From an uncultured Ignavibacteriales bacterium (lineage in GTDB: Bacteria; Bacteroidota; Ignavibacteria; Ignavibacteriales; Ignavibacteriaceae), in assembly GCA_903843135.1 (NCBI GenBank), contig CAIMOS010000234.1, positions 1 through 34,327 of the forward strand: a stretch of 34,327 bases of DNA, given 5' to 3'. Both the position numbers and the translations under genes were made by a program. Of this stretch, positions 25,052 to 33,596 are shown piece after piece; within the stretch, counting starts at the first letter, position 1; every line of letters begins with the position of its first letter. The notes below the pieces were generated by a model. That model was not told where the DNA came from, ran no database searches, and worked only from the letters and a program-made list of their open reading frames with translations.

Positions 25052-25969
25052 GTGAAAATTAAACTTTTTACCGTGTTAATTATTTGTTTCGCTTTTCTGA
25101 ATACATACGCCGGCGGATTCAGCGATCTTGGAAACAGCGCGCGGGTTTCTTCAATGGGAGGTGCATCCTTGACTCTTACCGATGCACCGTATCTGATTTT
25201 TTATAATCCTGCTAATCTTTATAAACTGAATAAACCGGTAATTTCAACAACTTACTCCAATTTGTACCCCAACGTTGAAGGCGATAATCTTAATTTTATT
25301 TCTCTTAGCGGGATTGTCCCGCTTGATTTTATCGGTGTGCTTGGCCTCGGCGGTAATTTCCTTAATACTGATTTATGGAAAGAATACACACTGGCCGGAG
25401 CCTACAGCAGGGAATTAATCGAGAACCTAAGTGTAGGCGGTACTTTTAAAGTTATCGGTTGGTCAGCCGCAGCTGCGCCGGGTGAAAGCGCTTTATCTTA
25501 TACCGGATTCGCGGTGGATGCGGGAGTGTATTACGCCTTAAAGAATTTACTTCCGTCAAATTCGATTAATTTCGGACTCTCCGTTCAGAATATCAACCAG
25601 CCTTCGATTGCCTCATCCGGAAGTGACGGAAAACTCCCGATGAGGGTTGGGCTTGGTGTAGGTATCGAATCTTCAAAATTCAATTACCTGATCGCGCTTG
25701 ATGTCATCAAAGAGTCGGATATTATCTTTATTAAGGGTGGGGCTGAGTTCCTGGGAATACGGGATCAAATACTCGGTTACGAAACGCAATTCCTTCTCAG
25801 GATGGGATATAACAATATTCTTCAGTCTGATTTTGCCAGGGAAGGCGGAATTAACGGAGGGTTTGGCCTTGTTGTAGATAAGGTCAAAATTGATTACGGA
25901 TACATTTTTCCGCTGGTGATTTCCAATACCGGCGGCATTAACAGAATTTCATTAACATATAATTTCTGA
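25052..25969 (+). CDS. PorV/PorQ family outer-membrane protein (UPF0164-like)
   Basis: Protein of 305 residues with a GTG start supported by GAGGT 5 nt upstream. A signal peptide ends near residue 20 (NTYAGG). The mature start SARVSSMGGASLTLTDAPYL with the YNPANL motif (51-56) is typical of the PorV/UPF0164 barrel family, and the protein ends in Phe (LTYNF) like outer-membrane barrels. In T9SS, PorV carries cargo with C-terminal sorting domains to the surface attachment complex; paralogues such as PorQ have other outer-membrane roles. Which one this is cannot be told. It lies 20 bases after the discoidin-like gene and just before the large barrel, so it may serve those two. Confidence 0.8.
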   Translation: MKIKLFTVLIICFAFLNTYAGGFSDLGNSARVSSMGGASLTLTDAPYLIFYNPANLYKLNKPVISTTYSNLYPNVEGDNLNFISLSGIVPLDFIGVLGLGGNFLNTDLWKEYTLAGAYSRELIENLSVGGTFKVIGWSAAAAPGESALSYTGFAVDAGVYYALKNLLPSNSINFGLSVQNINQPSIASSGSDGKLPMRVGLGVGIESSKFNYLIALDVIKESDIIFIKGGAEFLGIRDQILGYETQFLLRMGYNNILQSDFAREGGINGGFGLVVDKVKIDYGYIFPLVISNTGGINRISLTYNF

Positions 25970-25994
25970 CCAATACCGGATGTCGGAGGTTCAT

Positions 25995-28994
25995 TTGAAT
26001 AAAGTTTACTTATTATTAATTGTGTTTCTGTCACTTAACAGTGTTTCCTTCAGCCAGTTCCTTTCCAACAAAGGAAAATCTGAAGGGAAGTACCTGAATT
26101 ATTCCGGCAGGAATTATGAGAATTACACCGCTGGTGTTATTAAAAAGAAGTTCTTTGATAACTTCGGAAACTTCCTTATTGAGGGTTCAACTGTTTATGA
26201 ACTTGGCGAAACTCAGAGACAGGTGGCGTCTTCCGATTTTGCCGGCGGAACGAGCGATATGATCAAATCCCGCTATTACCAGAACTATTTCAATAACCTT
26301 GTAATAGGGAAAGATTCTTACGGCGGGTTTCAGACAAGGCTGATGGTGGGTGATGCTGTCAGAACAAAGTTTACGAATCTTACTTTCAACAGGGCGCGGT
26401 TTAACGGTATCCGGTGGGACCTTGGTACATCAAAATACAGAGGCACTCTCATAGCATCCAGAATTTCCGATCCGATAAGATTCAGATTTGACGCCGGAAT
26501 CTATATTGACGGTGTAAGAAGAATTCGCGACTGGACACAGTACCTGTTCGGCGGCCATTTTGAAACAGATATCGGGGACGTGCTTACGGTTGGTTTAACT
26601 TACGTCAACCAGCACCAGAGAAGAACAAGCCTCGACAGTAAAGAAGCTTCACTTAAAGGTGTAGTTACAAGTGTAATACCGAGAGTTATCTTCCTTAAAA
26701 TTTCTGATGATTCCCCGGGAGATAATTCCGGCCCGATTATCTTCAGTGCGCCTAAGGTTATCATTAATGGGCAGTGGACACCTATCGTGAATTTACACAA
26801 ACAGCTTCCCTCAGAAATATCTACTCAGCTCGGGCAGCCAATACAGTACTGGGTACTCCGGGATGTTGAACGTCAAAAAGGATTCTCCATAGACCAGACC
26901 AGATTCTTTGGCGGCGCTGATACCACCAGTTTCAGTACGCTGCAGTATTACAGCAACAGCAGTAAATATTCAATCCCTCCCCCGAATTATCCCGTTCAGG
27001 TAGTCAGTTCACTTGATGAAAATTATACTTACGCTTTCCTTATGCCTGAAGGCGTAACATCTGTTCAGTTTCAGGTGATGCTGGCGAACGATTATAAAAT
27101 TGAAACTGCCCAGGATTACGTTAACTGGCAGCTTGATGAATATACCGGTGACGCAAGATTCCAAAAACATTATGTAGATAATACAATCGGTTTCCCGACG
27201 CCATTCTTCACAAGGGAGAGGGCCGACGGAAATGTCCGGGACGCAAGCAACAAGCGCGTAGTTACTGTTAACTACGGATTAGCGACGGGTATGTCTGTCT
27301 ATGGCTTAAACTTTGACTTCAAGTGGAAAGGTTTCGAGTTATCCGGTGAGTTTAATGAAAGCTCGGAATTTATGAAGTACCCGCTCCTTTCGGGCAACAG
27401 ATTTGAAAGCAAAGGCAGAGCCTGGTTCCTTAAAGGGAAGAAGAAATTCGGCAGAATGACTGTCGGCGGTGAGCGCTATATGATCGATCCGAGATATACG
27501 ACGTGGCTCAACACTTACGTTCTTGAGAACAGCTATTTCCAGTATAACTCAACTTCAGCAGTGCCATCCACCTGGCTTCCGTCAACATTGACTCCGCCCG
27601 ATTATGTGGAGTATGATGCGACATATACTTATCAGCGGCGGGTCTTTTTCCCCGGCGGAGCTTTTTATCCCCTGGTTGATGATAACGATGATGATGACAG
27701 ATGGGAAGACGGATTCTATTTCTATAACGTAAAACCTACGGACGTTAACCAGCGTAATAATGATGTTTTGAATAAATCCGGCGGCGACTTCTTTAAACTT
27801 GGCTATAGGCAGAGTACATACGAATTAAGAAGCCTGGACGCTATAACACGCCAGCCCGATGCGGGTATATTCCCGGGAAAAGATAAGGACAACGACGGTA
27901 TTCCGGACGATGATAAAAATGCAGACGGATTCCCTGATTATGCCCAGGACTTCCTTACTTATTATTCGGATCCTCCGTCACTTGACTACGGTGATGACTG
28001 GAACAATAACAGCGTGATAGATGAACAGGAAAATGATATTCACCCTGATTATCCGTATGAACCCGATATTGACGGATATCATATGTTCAGCAACCTTGAG
28101 TTATTAGACGGACTAAATCTTGGTGTCGGAAAGATCTATGAAGAGGCAATTGCAAGGGGCGGGCGTAATGATGTGAATTATCTGAAAGCAAATTATTTTA
28201 CCGGTACACCCAGATTCGGTGAATTAAGGCTTTACTATGTTTTCAAACAAGTTCAGGATAATATTGAAAACAGCGGGTACCAATTTAAGGGAGTTATAAC
28301 TGCGTCTGATCCTATCCCGGATTATGTTGAAGATCCATTAAATTACAGAAACTCGCTGGTGAATTCAGTTTATTTCGGTACTAAATATACTCAGATAAAA
28401 AACCTGAATATTGAGAACATTTTCAGGGTGGAGTACAATAACCAGTTTAAGTACGGCACCAGGGATAACGCGTATTTGCCCGAAACGAAAAAACTTGGCG
28501 ACCAGGTCCCGGGCAATATTGTATTTTGGGGAATTGTGAACAAACTTGATTATACATTTTACCTCCTTAACGGTTCGTTAAAGTTAAGCCCGCAGCTGAA
28601 AGTAAGAACTCAGAAAATAATTCGTAAATCTGAGAATCAAAGCGGCGGAACCACAATCCGTGTTGATCAGCACGATCAGGAAGTTATTCCGATTTTCAGG
28701 ATTGATTACCGCTTAACAGACAATACGGATCTAAGGCTGGGTTTCCAGGGCCTCGATATCGGAGGAGTATCTGATTTCTTTACTTATAAGATCCGTAACC
28801 TTAAAGATAATGTTGAAAGTCAGAACCGCGCGACATATGGTGCGTCAATCAGCAATAAAACTTCCTTCAACGGGTATAACGTAATTTTCGACTTTGGCTA
28901 TAAGTACACGACCATCGATTTTCTTCGAGAGATCGACCGGAGTAAAGGCACTGCTGAGTCGACAATCTTTTTCTCAGTTTATGCAGGGTATTAA
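25995..28994 (+). CDS. large outer-membrane beta-barrel protein with Asp-rich loops
   Basis: Unrecognised exported protein of 999 residues. GGAGG (25984-25988) is spaced for the TTG at 25995, which gives a clean signal peptide (NKVYLLLIVFLSLNSVSFSQ); an ATG at 25980 lies before that site and would add five residues. The mature chain is built of many short amphipathic strands rich in Tyr, Arg and Gly, and ends FFSVYAGY with a terminal aromatic, so it is probably an outer-membrane barrel. Around residue 562-570 there is an Asp run (DDNDDDD), and at 630-648 a thrombospondin-type-3-like calcium loop, DKDNDGIPDDDKNADGFPD, followed by more acidic loops. No TonB-plug signature was seen. Neighbours suggest an envelope assembly or export role. 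Confidence 0.75.
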   Translation: MNKVYLLLIVFLSLNSVSFSQFLSNKGKSEGKYLNYSGRNYENYTAGVIKKKFFDNFGNFLIEGSTVYELGETQRQVASSDFAGGTSDMIKSRYYQNYFNNLVIGKDSYGGFQTRLMVGDAVRTKFTNLTFNRARFNGIRWDLGTSKYRGTLIASRISDPIRFRFDAGIYIDGVRRIRDWTQYLFGGHFETDIGDVLTVGLTYVNQHQRRTSLDSKEASLKGVVTSVIPRVIFLKISDDSPGDNSGPIIFSAPKVIINGQWTPIVNLHKQLPSEISTQLGQPIQYWVLRDVERQKGFSIDQTRFFGGADTTSFSTLQYYSNSSKYSIPPPNYPVQVVSSLDENYTYAFLMPEGVTSVQFQVMLANDYKIETAQDYVNWQLDEYTGDARFQKHYVDNTIGFPTPFFTRERADGNVRDASNKRVVTVNYGLATGMSVYGLNFDFKWKGFELSGEFNESSEFMKYPLLSGNRFESKGRAWFLKGKKKFGRMTVGGERYMIDPRYTTWLNTYVLENSYFQYNSTSAVPSTWLPSTLTPPDYVEYDATYTYQRRVFFPGGAFYPLVDDNDDDDRWEDGFYFYNVKPTDVNQRNNDVLNKSGGDFFKLGYRQSTYELRSLDAITRQPDAGIFPGKDKDNDGIPDDDKNADGFPDYAQDFLTYYSDPPSLDYGDDWNNNSVIDEQENDIHPDYPYEPDIDGYHMFSNLELLDGLNLGVGKIYEEAIARGGRNDVNYLKANYFTGTPRFGELRLYYVFKQVQDNIENSGYQFKGVITASDPIPDYVEDPLNYRNSLVNSVYFGTKYTQIKNLNIENIFRVEYNNQFKYGTRDNAYLPETKKLGDQVPGNIVFWGIVNKLDYTFYLLNGSLKLSPQLKVRTQKIIRKSENQSGGTTIRVDQHDQEVIPIFRIDYRLTDNTDLRLGFQGLDIGGVSDFFTYKIRNLKDNVESQNRATYGASISNKTSFNGYNVIFDFGYKYTTIDFLREIDRSKGTAESTIFFSVYAGY

Positions 28995-29000
28995 TTCCTG

Positions 29001-32000
29001 ATGTTCTTCTGGAAGTTTATCATAGTACTGGCCACCGCAATAGCGGGTTATTTCATTCCCACGCCACAGGAATTGAAAGACCACTTTACCGGAGGACAAT
29101 TACTTTTTGCTTCGAGTAATTATCTGAAGGCAATTGAGCAGTACGACATTATTATTAATACTTCAAGCCCTTTTCTTGAAGAAGACAGTGTAAAGGTAAC
29201 ACTCTTTAACGGAGAGTTGACCCTTGGCGTGGTAGCCGCTTCCTATTATCAGAAAGCGAACGCACTGAAAAATCTGAAGATGCCCGATTCTGCGATCGCT
29301 GTTTTCAGGCTTGTAGAAGACCGGCCTTACGAAAATGAACTGAGGGCGCTTTCTCAGTTCCAAATCTATGATATACTCTATGGCCTTAAACGCTTTGAAG
29401 AGACAATTACGGAGGCCAGAAAGCTTGCAGACAGATATCCCCAACATCCTAAAGCACAAAGCGCCTTATATGATGTAAGCTGGTGTTACCGTGAACTCGG
29501 TAAACTTGACAGCAGTAATTATGCGCTCCTTGAATTAGTGAACCGCTACCCTGAAACCGATTATCTCTCAAAAGCATATTATCAGCTTGGACAGAATAGT
29601 TTTGAACTTAAGCAGTTTGGCAACGCGATAGCCTACTGGACGATTCTGAATGTGAGATTCAAACCGGAAGCTTTTAAAGATAAAGACTGGGAAAATGTGC
29701 AGCTGAAATCTGTGAAAGAAAGGCAGATATTCGAAGCAACTTCGAGCCGGGAAACTGATGAGACCGATCTTGAGCTTGTTGCAAAAGCCCAGGTTAAGAT
29801 AGGAGACAGTTATCGCGAAATATCGAATTATGATTCTTCGATGTACAATTACAGGAAAGTAATCGCTAACTACGCGCTCCTTCCTTTGCTTGTTGAAGCC
29901 ACATATATTAAAATGGCGGAATACACCCGCGTCTACAAATCTCTTGAAGCGGGGCTCGACATTTATCGCAAAGCAATTGATGATAACTTTGCGAATAAGG
30001 AACTTCAGGCAAAGATGCAGTATAAAATTGCCGATACTTATCTGAAAGAGAAAGGCTATAAGAGGGCCGCGGAAGAGTTTTCTTTCTACGCCAAGGCGTA
30101 CGCCGAAGTGGCCGCAAATATTAATTTCAGCGTTGAAGATGCGTATTATTCTGAAGCCACTTCACTTTATAGCGGGGAATTCTATGATAAGACCATCGTT
30201 GCCTGTGATACTTTCGTTTACAATTACCCACAGAGCGAATATGTATATGACCTGCAGTATATATCCGCGGTGTCCTCGTTTATCCTTAAAAATTATTCCG
30301 AAACTTTAAGGAGATTTAAGGAAGTTGCCGCATTAAAACCGGACGGAGATTATTATCTCCCATCGATGATCTATATAGCGAGGGCGGATTATGAACTGAA
30401 AAACTACAGGAATTCGATTGATATACTGAGCCACCTGGACGCCAACTACGCGGGTACCAGGTTTATAGATGAGATCAACTACTATTTAATTCAGTCTCAC
30501 TATGAACTTAAGAATTACGATTCCATCCCGCCGTCATTCGCTAAGATCAGACAGGTATCGCCGTACTTTACACCCGCAATTATTAAGACGACTAAGTCCT
30601 TCATTTTATCCAAAAAATTAGATGAAGGTGAGAAATTTGTTAAGGAACTAGTGGCTGCGGCCAACAGCCTGAAAGATTCGGTCTATTTTATACCTGAAGC
30701 CCATTTCGCTATGGCGGATATCAAAATTAACAAGAATGCTTACGAAGAAGCCGTCGGCGAACTTTCAGTCGTGGTTAATGACGCCAAATCAAATGAACTT
30801 TTAAAAATACAATCGGTATACCTCCGGGGTACACTGTATGGCCAGGTGAAGAAAGATAAAGAATCGATTGCTGACCTGGAATCTGTACTTAATAATCCGA
30901 AGTTCACGGAAAAAATGAAACAGTTTGTGCCGAATGCACGGGGAAGGCTTGCCACTGCCTATACAAAGACCGGCCAGACCAAAAAAGGTATTGACCTGAT
31001 GCTGGAATACATCAGGACTGCCGCCGATGCCCTTGAGAAATCGAGGTATCTTGTTGCATTAGCGGAAGTTTATTTTGAGATGAGGGACTTTAAGAATACC
31101 GTAAAATACGGTGAACAAGTTCTTGATTTAAACGTTGATGATGAAATTCTTTATTCGCGTTCAGGGTATCTTGCCGGTACTTCATACAATAATTTAAATA
31201 ATTTTGACAAAGCAATTGAGATCTTAATCAAATCTGCATTAAAGTATCCTGAAATTAACCAGGAAATATTCTTTAATTTTGCTGTCAACCTTTACGACAA
31301 CGGTTACTATAAAAATGCCATCCCCGCATTCAGGAAATATGTAGAACTTTATCCAAATTCACCTAACAAAAAGAATTCTGAATTTTTCATTGGTTACGCA
31401 TACTTTAAACTCGGGGAGTGGACGGATTCGCATAAAGAATTTACTGAGTTCGTTAAGAAATATCCTGATGACGGTTATACTCCTGAGGCACAGTATAATG
31501 CGGCGGAAGCTTTGTACAATGCCGGAAATTTTCTTGAAGCAATCAAGGAATATGAACTTGTCTACGAAAACCATAAAAAGAGTGATTTTGCCGCAGCTGC
31601 ATTATATAACGTAGGATGGTGTAATTATCAGCTCAAGGAAATTGAGAAGATGATTCCGCCGCTTCAGAAACTGATTAAAGAATTTCCGAAGAATACTCTT
31701 GTACCCGAAGCGCAGTTCACCATCGGTGATTATTACTATAATAAAAAAGATTATTCGAAAGCGCTGTTTGAATATAAAACTTTCATAGACCAGTTCCCTG
31801 ATCATTACAAATCTGAGGAAGCAAGAAGTTTTATTAAAGAACTTTCGCAGATTGATGCTTTCCAGGAATATCAGAAAGCTATCGTGATCTTTGACAAGAA
31901 GAATTATAAAAAAGCGATCGAAGAGCTGACTCTTATTGTTAATAAATATCCGGATACAGAAGTATCGCTTGCCTGTGAAGCTAATATCGCCTCATCTTAC

Positions 32001-32147
32001 GAGCAGCTCGGTGATAAGAAGACAGCCATAGATTTATTTAAGAAGATTGTGGCGAAGCATAAGGACAATCCTGTTGCGGCAGGTGTTGTCTATTTTGCAC
32101 AGCAGCACATTGAATGGTTAGAGAATGAAACTACCGCTAGTAAGTAA
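29001..32147 (+). CDS. large tetratricopeptide-repeat protein, exported or membrane-anchored
   Basis: Protein of 1048 residues. A short N-terminal hydrophobic stretch (about 1-20) acts as signal or anchor; the rest is a continuous run of TPR units, most of the form A-L-Y-x-x-G-x-x-Y-x-x-x-x-x-x-x-A-I-x-x-Y-x-x-x-x-x-x-Y-P, especially clear from about 770 to 1010 (FIGYAYFKLGEW, AAEALYNAGNFLEAIKEYE, IGDYYYNKKDYSKALFEYK, IASSYEQLGDKKTAIDLF). Such arrays resemble YbgF/BamD-type periplasmic scaffolds. The gene starts 6 bases after the barrel gene and overlaps the TonB-like gene by 23 bases, so it belongs to the same unit. It is probably a periplasmic scaffold joining the outer-membrane barrel to the inner-membrane motor, which is inference. 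Confidence 0.82.
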   Translation: MFFWKFIIVLATAIAGYFIPTPQELKDHFTGGQLLFASSNYLKAIEQYDIIINTSSPFLEEDSVKVTLFNGELTLGVVAASYYQKANALKNLKMPDSAIAVFRLVEDRPYENELRALSQFQIYDILYGLKRFEETITEARKLADRYPQHPKAQSALYDVSWCYRELGKLDSSNYALLELVNRYPETDYLSKAYYQLGQNSFELKQFGNAIAYWTILNVRFKPEAFKDKDWENVQLKSVKERQIFEATSSRETDETDLELVAKAQVKIGDSYREISNYDSSMYNYRKVIANYALLPLLVEATYIKMAEYTRVYKSLEAGLDIYRKAIDDNFANKELQAKMQYKIADTYLKEKGYKRAAEEFSFYAKAYAEVAANINFSVEDAYYSEATSLYSGEFYDKTIVACDTFVYNYPQSEYVYDLQYISAVSSFILKNYSETLRRFKEVAALKPDGDYYLPSMIYIARADYELKNYRNSIDILSHLDANYAGTRFIDEINYYLIQSHYELKNYDSIPPSFAKIRQVSPYFTPAIIKTTKSFILSKKLDEGEKFVKELVAAANSLKDSVYFIPEAHFAMADIKINKNAYEEAVGELSVVVNDAKSNELLKIQSVYLRGTLYGQVKKDKESIADLESVLNNPKFTEKMKQFVPNARGRLATAYTKTGQTKKGIDLMLEYIRTAADALEKSRYLVALAEVYFEMRDFKNTVKYGEQVLDLNVDDEILYSRSGYLAGTSYNNLNNFDKAIEILIKSALKYPEINQEIFFNFAVNLYDNGYYKNAIPAFRKYVELYPNSPNKKNSEFFIGYAYFKLGEWTDSHKEFTEFVKKYPDDGYTPEAQYNAAEALYNAGNFLEAIKEYELVYENHKKSDFAAAALYNVGWCNYQLKEIEKMIPPLQKLIKEFPKNTLVPEAQFTIGDYYYNKKDYSKALFEYKTFIDQFPDHYKSEEARSFIKELSQIDAFQEYQKAIVIFDKKNYKKAIEELTLIVNKYPDTEVSLACEANIASSYEQLGDKKTAIDLFKKIVAKHKDNPVAAGVVYFAQQHIEWLENETTASK

Positions 32148-33558
32148 ATTAAGGAATTATTTAAATTCCCGCGAAGAAAAACAGATCCGGAAGTTACTCT
32201 TCGAGTCTTCCAGGTGGCGGGTTTATTACAAGCGATCATTTTTTTACGGAATTCTGATCTCAGCACTCTTGCATCTTTTCCTGGTTAGCTGGGTATATTT
32301 CTTCTCCGAGAAAAGAACCTCCCAGGTAAAGTCGATCAAGATAAAAACATACTATGAGAAGATACCGCCTCCGATTAAATATGAACCGACTCCGCCGAAA
32401 CTCGCGAAGTCATTTGAAATGATTAAAGAGCAGGCATCAGCAACGGAGTACCAGCCGAAGGATTACAGTATAACGGAGGCAGCAGATATCTCTGATCTGC
32501 GGGCTGCGGATATTCGACCTAGCAACGTCACCTCAAGCGTTGGCGGACAGGGGAGTGTATTCCACGGAGCGTTTTCATCAGGTGAAACCGGCGGAGCGGA
32601 GGGATGGTCCATCCCCGGGGGCACCAGGAGTTACGGACACAGTCTCGGAAGAGGCGGTACCGGCGGTTTATCCGGAAGAGATGACGGAAGCATCGGTTAC
32701 GGACCTGATATAACCGAAGATGTGACAAACTCCCGCGGTTCGGGAAGGCCGGTCACTAATTACGGTGATGATCTTTTGGATTACTCCAATTTTAAGGACA
32801 GATGGGAAGGCAAAGTTGTCCAGGGAAAAAACAAAAAGGATGTCCGCGGAAATCTTAATCTTTACCAGTTGCAGTACCGGAGTTCCAGGCTCGATGAAAA
32901 CGGCGAACCGTCGTGGAATGTTGTCCCTCAGGCTTTGCCGGCGCTGGTAGAATACTCGCAGAAGAAAACTAAAATCGATTTTGAATTAAAAGGCGCGATA
33001 CGCCTAGATGAAAAACTTTTGCTTGAGGTCCCGATCGTTTATATGATGGGGTCTCAGGGCGCGCCGGTTTATTCGCAGGTTGAGGTAAAGAACCTGGAGA
33101 AGTATCTTCGCAACGGCGGTTTCCTCTTTATTGATGACGGATACGCCGCTAGATGGGCGGCATTCAATCAGAAGGCGAGGAAACTTGTTGAAGATGCTCT
33201 GGGCTATGATGCCGAATGGGAAAAGATACCAAATAATCACTGGCTATACCATTGCTGGGAAGATTTTGAAGGCCCGCCTCCGGGAGAAGACGAGGTACGC
33301 CCGAATTCACAGCATCCTGTCAAGGAAAGATACCGCTATCTTGAAGGAATTTTCCTTAACGGCAGGCTTGCCGTACTCATCAGCAGTAAGGGCTATTGTA
33401 AGTCCTGGGGCGACTGGCCAAGAAATCCAACCTCTGCCGGTGGGCCTCTGGAAAATATGAGACAATTACAATTTGGATTGAATGTAGTTATATTTGCCTG
33501 CACACAGAAGGGCGGTATCATCGACCGTCAGAATCAAAAACAGGCAGCACAAAAATAG
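32125..33558 (+). CDS. TonB-like transmembrane protein with periplasmic DUF4159 domain
   Basis: Protein of 477 residues. After a basic cytoplasmic head comes one membrane helix (about 40-61) carrying Ser46, His50, Val57 and Ser61, the spacing S-x3-H-x6-L-x3-S of TonB/TolA energy transducers with Val for Leu. A Pro/Lys stretch (80-91, KIPPPIKYEPTP) follows, as in TonB, then a long Gly/Ser-rich linker (136-217). The C-terminal part (about 240-462) is a DUF4159 domain: VPIVYMMGS, GGFLFIDDG (331-339), NHWLYHCWEDF, LNGRLAVLIS and GLNVVIFACT. There is no TonB C-terminal domain. The gene overlaps the TPR gene by 23 bases and an ExbB-type channel gene follows, so it is probably driven by that channel. 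DUF4159 has a glutamine-amidotransferase-like fold of unknown role. Confidence 0.85.
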   Translation: MKLPLVSKLRNYLNSREEKQIRKLLFESSRWRVYYKRSFFYGILISALLHLFLVSWVYFFSEKRTSQVKSIKIKTYYEKIPPPIKYEPTPPKLAKSFEMIKEQASATEYQPKDYSITEAADISDLRAADIRPSNVTSSVGGQGSVFHGAFSSGETGGAEGWSIPGGTRSYGHSLGRGGTGGLSGRDDGSIGYGPDITEDVTNSRGSGRPVTNYGDDLLDYSNFKDRWEGKVVQGKNKKDVRGNLNLYQLQYRSSRLDENGEPSWNVVPQALPALVEYSQKKTKIDFELKGAIRLDEKLLLEVPIVYMMGSQGAPVYSQVEVKNLEKYLRNGGFLFIDDGYAARWAAFNQKARKLVEDALGYDAEWEKIPNNHWLYHCWEDFEGPPPGEDEVRPNSQHPVKERYRYLEGIFLNGRLAVLISSKGYCKSWGDWPRNPTSAGGPLENMRQLQFGLNVVIFACTQKGGIIDRQNQKQAAQK

Positions 33559-33596
33559 TTTAATAATATGAAATTAATTTCAGGAGTATATTCAGA

